Source: Desulfamplus sp.
GTDB lineage: Bacteria; Desulfobacterota; Desulfobacteria; Desulfobacterales; Desulfobacteraceae
Assembly: GCA_015232935.1 (NCBI GenBank)
Contig: JADFYT010000066.1
Coordinates: 1-9,959, forward strand
DNA: 9,959 nucleotides
Direction of reading: 5' to 3'
Shown: one piece after another, positions 6,410-9,959 of the stretch
Layout: the number at the start of each line of letters is the position of its first letter
Position numbering within the stretch: the first letter of the stretch is position 1
Made by a program: the position numbers and the translations under genes
The notes under the pieces: generated by a model
Seen by the model: only the letters and a program-made list of their open reading frames with translations
The model's database searches: none
Told to the model about the DNA's origin: nothing

Positions 6410-7702
6410 ATGAAAAAGCATAAACATATTTTTATTATTGCCGGTGAACCTTCTGGAGATCTGCACGGTGCAAATCTTGTTAAATCTCTGAAACAGAAAG
6501 ATTCATCTTTGATCATTACCGGCATTGGTGGAGATCTGATGTCTCACGAGGGCATGGAACTCTTTTTTCACATCAGGAATCTTTCTGTTATGGGTGTGAC
6601 CGAAGTTGTCATGCAGTTTAGGCGGATTAAAGAGGCTTATGATCTGTTATGCAAAAAAATGGTTGAAAACAGACCTGATCTTCTATTGCTCATAGATTAT
6701 CCCGGATTTAATCTGAAAGCCGCGGCCTTTGCGAAAAAAAGATCTATTCCGGTTCTTTACTACATTACGCCAAAGGTTTGGGCGTGGAAACGATCAAGGC
6801 TTGCAAAAATAAAACAGTATGTAGATCATGCCGCTCTTATTTTTCCGTTTGAGGAGGCTATTTTCAAAAAAGAGAAGATACCCGCCACATTTGTTGGGCA
6901 TCCGCTTCTTGACCACTACCAGTATTTTGGAGAACCTTCCTTCAGGATCCGCTTGGACAGAAGCTGCTCAGATCTCCATGAAGATCATGATCTTAAAAGT
7001 CATTCTGATTTCAACAAAGAGCATGATCCTCTTAAAAAAACTGATATAAAAAAAAAATCGTCAAAAGTGATAGGCTTGCTGCCTGGTTCAAGAGAGTCTG
7101 AAATTTCAGGTCTGCTGCCAATAATGCTTGAGTCATGCAGATTAATTAACAAACAGTTAAATGATAGACAAGAAACTGCCGCAATATTTATAGTATCTGC
7201 CGCCTCTTCCATAAATATCAGGAAATTCGACAAAATATTGGAACCATACAATCAGGACGGTATTTTTGAAGTTGAGTATGGAGGGGTTGAAGAGATTTTC
7301 AGGCGATGTGATCTGCTCATTGCGGCTTCTGGTACGGTGACTCTTGAAGCTGCCATATGTGGTGTGCCTATGGTGATTGTTTATAAAACAGCTTTTCTGA
7401 CGTATTTTCTGGCAAAATTATTTGTCACAATTCCACACGTTGGTCTGCCCAATATTGTTGCTCGATATCCTATTGTACCGGAACTTCTCCAGAATGATGC
7501 TACTCCGGAAAAAATTTCATTCAAGGTTTTATCAATGATTGACAGCAATTCCTTGATTTCGATAAAAAAACAACTTCTTATGATTCCTCGATATCTGGGT
7601 GGTACAGGTGCCTCCAAAAGGACGGCTCATATCGCGCTTCAGATGATCGAGAGATCATCCTGCTTCTTCCCTGATGCTCAGGAGAGGGTATTGTCTGTAT
7701 AA
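6410..7702 (+). CDS. lpxB: LpxB, lipid-A-disaccharide synthase with His/Asp-rich insertion
   Basis: LpxB is a GT19 glycosyltransferase that joins lipid X to UDP-2,3-diacylglucosamine, giving the tetra-acyl disaccharide 1-phosphate at the inner-membrane face. At 430 residues it exceeds the E. coli enzyme (382). Visible motifs are IAGEPSGDLHGA (10-21), LLLIDYPGFN (92-101, with the conserved Asp96), YYITPKVWAW (117-126), FVGHPLLD (161-168), GLLPGSRESEI (222-232) and AASGTVTLEA (305-314). Much of the extra length is a low-complexity insertion at about 184-219, at the junction of the two Rossmann domains. The C-terminus is also slightly extended. The gene starts 107 nt after lpxI with no clear Shine-Dalgarno sequence before the ATG. 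It ends the lipid A cluster, and no intrinsic terminator is obvious after it. Confidence 0.96.
   Translation: MKKHKHIFIIAGEPSGDLHGANLVKSLKQKDSSLIITGIGGDLMSHEGMELFFHIRNLSVMGVTEVVMQFRRIKEAYDLLCKKMVENRPDLLLLIDYPGFNLKAAAFAKKRSIPVLYYITPKVWAWKRSRLAKIKQYVDHAALIFPFEEAIFKKEKIPATFVGHPLLDHYQYFGEPSFRIRLDRSCSDLHEDHDLKSHSDFNKEHDPLKKTDIKKKSSKVIGLLPGSRESEISGLLPIMLESCRLINKQLNDRQETAAIFIVSAASSINIRKFDKILEPYNQDGIFEVEYGGVEEIFRRCDLLIAASGTVTLEAAICGVPMVIVYKTAFLTYFLAKLFVTIPHVGLPNIVARYPIVPELLQNDATPEKISFKVLSMIDSNSLISIKKQLLMIPRYLGGTGASKRTAHIALQMIERSSCFFPDAQERVLSV
6959..7066 (+). other. Low-complexity His/Asp/Lys-rich insertion in LpxB
   Basis: This segment encodes LpxB residues 184-219, with pieces such as LHEDHDLKSH and KEHDPLKK followed by a Lys/Ser run up to the conserved GLLPGSR strand. 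Between FVGHP and LLPGSR the protein is about 25 residues longer than E. coli LpxB, judged from memory of that sequence. A loose internal repeat is visible (HDLK and HDPLK). The composition resembles the two LpxD insertions. Confidence 0.6.
7642..7659 (+). other. Perfect 7-bp hairpin with GAGA loop near the lpxB 3' end
   Basis: GATGATC, GAGA and GATCATC form a perfect stem closed by a GNRA-type tetraloop, ending 43 nt before the last base of the lpxB stop codon. No T-run follows, so it is not an intrinsic terminator. It could slow RNA decay, or be chance within coding sequence. Confidence 0.3.
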
Positions 7703-7819
7703 AACGCCTTGGTTGTATTTTGTCACTGTGAATCATGAGAATAGGAGTACATTTTCGTGGTAAGGTTAAATTGTTCCTGCTATTGCCAGTCCTATACTCT
7801 TGATTACTGAATTTTTCCT

Positions 7820-7847
7820 TTGACATTGACAAGATATCTGTTTTAAT
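7820..7847 (+). promoter_or_regulatory. Sigma-70-type promoter for the aap operon
   Basis: A perfect -35 box TTGACA (7820-7825) is followed after 16 nt by TTTAAT (7842-7847, five of six matches to TATAAT). A second TTGACA directly abuts the first (7826-7831). Transcription would start near 7854, giving a leader of about 140 nt that contains both 54-bp repeats. This is the best promoter I found in the window. Confidence 0.55.
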
Positions 7848-7872
7848 GATTTTTGCATGCTGTTTGATTAGT

Positions 7873-7980
7873 TGATGCTGACTCATTTTCTGAGCCGGTA
7901 TCTTGTTTGACCGCCATTTTATTTGCTGATGCTGGCTCATTTTGTAAGTCAGTGTTCTATTTAACCGTTGTTTTATCTGA
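7873..7980 (+). repeat. Two 54-bp direct repeats with hairpins in the aapJ leader
   Basis: Copies 7873-7926 and 7927-7980 are adjacent and match at 39 of 54 positions; 13 of the 15 differences are transitions. In each copy a 12-position stem starting GATGCTG folds over a 5-nt TTTT(C/G) loop: arms 7874-7885 with 7891-7902, and 7928-7939 with 7945-7956. Each has one mismatch, at a different place, and several G-U pairs. Each copy also contains an ATG-started 11-codon ORF (7875-7910 and 7929-7964) without a Shine-Dalgarno sequence. The array ends directly before the aapJ ribosome binding site. Together with 7703-7872, which holds only the promoter, it fills the 294-nt space between lpxB and aapJ. 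Confidence 0.75.
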
Positions 7981-7981
7981 T

Positions 7982-7989
7982 AAGGAGAG
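7982..7989 (+). promoter_or_regulatory. Ribosome binding site of aapJ
   Basis: AAGGAGAG ends 7 nt before the ATG at 7997. It is the strongest Shine-Dalgarno match in the window, fitting an abundant periplasmic binding protein. Confidence 0.75.
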
Positions 7990-7996
7990 TTAAAAA

Positions 7997-9013
7997 ATGA
8001 AGTATTTCAAAATGTTGGCAATTATTTTATCCGCAGGATTGATCTTTGCGGGCATTTCATCTGCGGGAACACTCGAAAATGTCAAGAAAAAAGGATTCAT
8101 ACAGGTAGGTGTAAATCAGGGGCTTTTCGGATTTGCCAGTGCTGATGAAAAAGGTGAGTGGAAAGGGCTTGATGTCGATACCGCAAGAGCCATATCCTGT
8201 GCTGTATTTGGAACACCTGACAAATTGAAATTTATACCCCTTTCAGCACAGACAAGATTTACGGCACTTCAGTCCGGTGAAATTGATGTTCTGTGCCGTA
8301 ATGCCACCCGTACCCTGGCCAGAGAGTCTCAGTTAGGACTTAATTTTGTGACGGTTAACTATTATGATGGACAGGGATTTATGGTACCAAAAGCTCTTGG
8401 TGTTAAATCAGCAAAAGAGCTCAGCGGTGCAACTGTTTGTGTGCTTCAGGGTACAACAACGGAACAGAACGCAGCAGATTATTTCAAGAAAAACGGTATG
8501 GCCTGGAAGCCTGTTGTGGTTGAAAGTACCCCTGCGATTCAGCAGGCTTTTTTCTCGGGCAGGTGTGACTGCATGACCTCTGACGCATCCCAGCTCGCGG
8601 GTCTCAGAACCGCCGCCCCCAAGCCTGGCGATTATATGTTGCTGCCGGAAGTTATCTCAAAAGAGCCGCTTGCTCCTGCCGTAAGACATGGAGATGATCA
8701 GTGGTATGATGTTGTCAATTTTTCAGTACTTGCGATGATCCAGGCAGAAGAGTACGGAATTACATCCAAAAATGTTGACGATATGCTCAAAAGCGAAGAT
8801 CCTGAAATTAAACGTTTTCTCGGTGTAACACCTGGAAACGGGGAGGCTTTGGGGCTTGACGAAAAATTTGCGTACAATATTGTCAAGTATGTTGGAAATT
8901 ACGGTGAAGTCTTTGACCGCAATGTAGGCCCAGCCACGCCGCTTGCCATTGAAAGAGGCCTCAATGCCCTCTGGACAAATGGCGGGCTTATGTATGCTCC
9001 TCCCTTTAAGTAG
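7997..9013 (+). CDS. aapJ: AapJ-like periplasmic general L-amino-acid-binding protein
   Basis: This is the substrate-binding protein of a polar amino acid ABC importer (SBP family 3, AapJ/BztA/YhdW type), which captures L-amino acids in the periplasm and delivers them to the AapQM permease. It has 338 residues, a normal length. A signal peptide spans about 1-23 (MKYFKMLAIILSAG..., cleavage near ISSAG). Family motifs are GFIQVGVNQGLFGF (33-46), GLDVDTARAI (57-66), LQSGEIDVLCRNATRT (81-96, with a likely ligand-contacting Arg91), LQGTTTE (150-156), CDCMTSDASQLAGLR (190-204) and SKEPLAPAVRHGDDQW (221-236). The C-terminal GLNALWTNGGLMYAPPF is characteristic of AapJ. It is followed by aapQ, as in Rhizobium-type aap operons. 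The family is clear; exact substrate preference cannot be read from the sequence. Confidence 0.95.
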   Translation: MKYFKMLAIILSAGLIFAGISSAGTLENVKKKGFIQVGVNQGLFGFASADEKGEWKGLDVDTARAISCAVFGTPDKLKFIPLSAQTRFTALQSGEIDVLCRNATRTLARESQLGLNFVTVNYYDGQGFMVPKALGVKSAKELSGATVCVLQGTTTEQNAADYFKKNGMAWKPVVVESTPAIQQAFFSGRCDCMTSDASQLAGLRTAAPKPGDYMLLPEVISKEPLAPAVRHGDDQWYDVVNFSVLAMIQAEEYGITSKNVDDMLKSEDPEIKRFLGVTPGNGEALGLDEKFAYNIVKYVGNYGEVFDRNVGPATPLAIERGLNALWTNGGLMYAPPFK

Positions 9014-9114
9014 CCGTCCAGTTATCCCTCCTGAACCATTGCTTTGACAAGCCTAAGCAACCAGGATTCAAAAAGGGTACTTCTTGGCAAAAAATTATAA
9101 GTGTTTTAAAAAAA

Positions 9115-9148
9115 TGCAGCAGGTGAAAAAATAGACTGGCCTGCTGCA
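9115..9148. other. 9-bp inverted repeat between aapJ and aapQ
   Basis: TGCAGCAGG (9115-9123) and CCTGCTGCA (9140-9148) form a perfect GC-rich stem with a 16-nt loop, flanked on both sides by runs of seven A. In the aapJ transcript it is not a canonical terminator because A, not U, follows. On the opposite strand it has the shape of an intrinsic terminator with a T7 tail, but no minus-strand gene is nearby. A likely role is protecting or processing the 3' end of aapJ mRNA, so that binding protein is made in excess over permease. A smaller 5-bp hairpin (GCAGC/GCTGC, 9198-9212) follows. Confidence 0.5.
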
Positions 9149-9233
9149 AAAAAATATCTCTATCTTGTCGTTCGAGAACTTTAATCCAGCAATAATTGCA
9201 GCTTGAGGCTGCTTATGTTTGATTCTATAAGAC

Positions 9234-9238
9234 AGGAG
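9234..9238 (+). promoter_or_regulatory. Ribosome binding site of aapQ
   Basis: AGGAG lies 4 nt before the ATG at 9243. The spacing is short, but no other start codon fits the family N-terminus better. Confidence 0.5.
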
Positions 9239-9242
9239 CATC

Positions 9243-9959
9243 ATGCAGAAAGACCACCAAAGTGAACCTATATGGACCAATGCGACATTCAGGTCAACCG
9301 TTTATCAGATTGCGGCTATCTCCATTGTTGCCTTGACTGCCTATTACCTTTTTACCAATACCACTTCTAACCTTGCAAAACAGTCCATTGCCACCGGATT
9401 TGGTTTTTTGTCAAGAGAGTCGTCATTTGAAATCGGCGAATCCATGATTTCATTTTCCTCTTCTGATACATACCTGAAGGCTTTGGCCGTCGGAGCCCTG
9501 AATACAGTAAAAGTATCCTTTATAGGCATAATCCTGACAGTAGCCTTAGGGATAATCGTAGGTATAGCAAGGCTTTCCACAAACTGGCTTGTTTCAAGAA
9601 TAGCCGCGGTTTATATCGAAGTGCTTCAAGACATTCCGGTACTTTTGCAGCTCTTCTTCTGGTACACTATTTTTAATAATGTCATGCCATCCCCAAGACA
9701 GGCAATGGTTCCATTCAATGGCATGGTGCTTTGCAACCGTGGTGCATACTTTGCTATTCCCGCTGACCATCCAGCTTTCGCATGGATGGGTTATGCCGTT
9801 ATTATTGCCTGCGTATTGATCTTTTTTATAAGAAAATGGGCAAAAAAAAGACAGGAGAGGACGGGGCGGATATTTCCGGTTTTTACGGTTTCCAGCTTGT
9901 TGATTATTTTATTGCCTCTTTTTGCATGGTTTGTAATGGGGGCACCCACCGAGATGAAT
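9243..9959 (+). CDS. aapQ: AapQ-like amino acid ABC transporter permease (3' partial)
   Basis: This is an inner-membrane permease of a general L-amino-acid ABC importer; it pairs with AapM, is energised by AapP and receives substrate from AapJ. The frame is open to the window edge: 239 codons are present, and family members are around 400 residues. The N-terminus MQKDHQSEPIW leads to a first membrane segment at about 20-38. A periplasmic stretch follows, then the His/Glu/Gln-type permease signature ALNTVKVSFIGI (85-96), LGIIVGIARLSTN (102-114) and YIEVLQDIPVLLQLFFW (124-140). The long insert after FNNVMPSPRQA, with further hydrophobic segments at about 182-197 and 212-232, separates AapQ/BztB types from short HisM-type permeases. 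It starts 229 nt after aapJ, a larger gap than expected within an operon, occupied by the inverted repeat. Confidence 0.93.
   Translation, partial: MQKDHQSEPIWTNATFRSTVYQIAAISIVALTAYYLFTNTTSNLAKQSIATGFGFLSRESSFEIGESMISFSSSDTYLKALAVGALNTVKVSFIGIILTVALGIIVGIARLSTNWLVSRIAAVYIEVLQDIPVLLQLFFWYTIFNNVMPSPRQAMVPFNGMVLCNRGAYFAIPADHPAFAWMGYAVIIACVLIFFIRKWAKKRQERTGRIFPVFTVSSLLIILLPLFAWFVMGAPTEMN

Noticed and set aside
7703..7819. Intrinsic terminator after lpxB
   Set aside because: No GC-rich stem followed by a T-run could be found in this stretch. Termination may be Rho-dependent, or read-through into aapJ may occur.
7819..7872. Possible third, degenerate copy of the 54-bp leader repeat
   Set aside because: Ungapped alignment to copy 1 is near random. 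Only a short TATCT..TTT stretch matches, at a different spacing.
7578..7940. Minus-strand open frame of 120 codons antisense to the lpxB 3' end and covering the leader repeats
   Set aside because: It has no Shine-Dalgarno sequence and overlaps conserved LpxB codons. Its 18-residue internal repeat follows simply from the 54-bp DNA repeat, whose length is a multiple of three.

Overview
The window looks like chromosomal DNA of a Gram-negative, probably anaerobic bacterium of the Desulfobacterota (sulfate-reducing 'deltaproteobacterial' type, Desulfobacterales-like). The reasons are the envelope gene order bamA-ompH-lpxD-lpxA-lpxI-lpxB, the use of LpxI rather than LpxH for UDP-diacylglucosamine cleavage, an AT-leaning composition (by eye), and a BamA with a TolB-N/CsgG-like extension ahead of its POTRA domains, which I recall from that lineage. 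The assignment is inference; no taxonomic marker is present.

Region 1 (1-7702, all on +) is an outer-membrane biogenesis and lipid A cluster. It holds bamA (5' end outside the window), ompH/skp, lpxD, lpxA, lpxI and lpxB. Spacing is short, and lpxA/lpxI overlap by 4 nt (ATGA). BamA inserts beta-barrel proteins and OmpH/Skp chaperones them. LpxA and LpxD load the 3-hydroxyacyl chains, LpxI makes lipid X (2,3-diacylglucosamine-1-P), and LpxB condenses it with UDP-diacylglucosamine to the disaccharide. fabZ, which often sits between lpxD and lpxA, is absent. LpxD is about 133 residues longer than E. coli LpxD because of two His-rich tandem-repeat insertions. LpxB carries a third His/Asp/Lys-rich insertion. 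The catalytic motifs around all three are intact.

Region 2 (7703-7996) is a leader region. It has a good sigma-70-type promoter, then two 54-bp direct repeats, each able to fold into a 12-position hairpin and each carrying an 11-codon mini-ORF, then a strong ribosome binding site.

Region 3 (7997-9959) starts a general L-amino-acid ABC transporter operon of the Aap/Bzt type. It contains the periplasmic binding protein aapJ, a 229-nt gap with a strong inverted repeat, and permease aapQ running off the right edge. aapM and aapP would be expected beyond it.

Most of the window is ordinary housekeeping sequence. The unusual content is the set of repeat insertions in the lipid A enzymes and the repeated hairpin leader before aapJ. 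I see no mobile element, CRISPR array, tRNA or rRNA.
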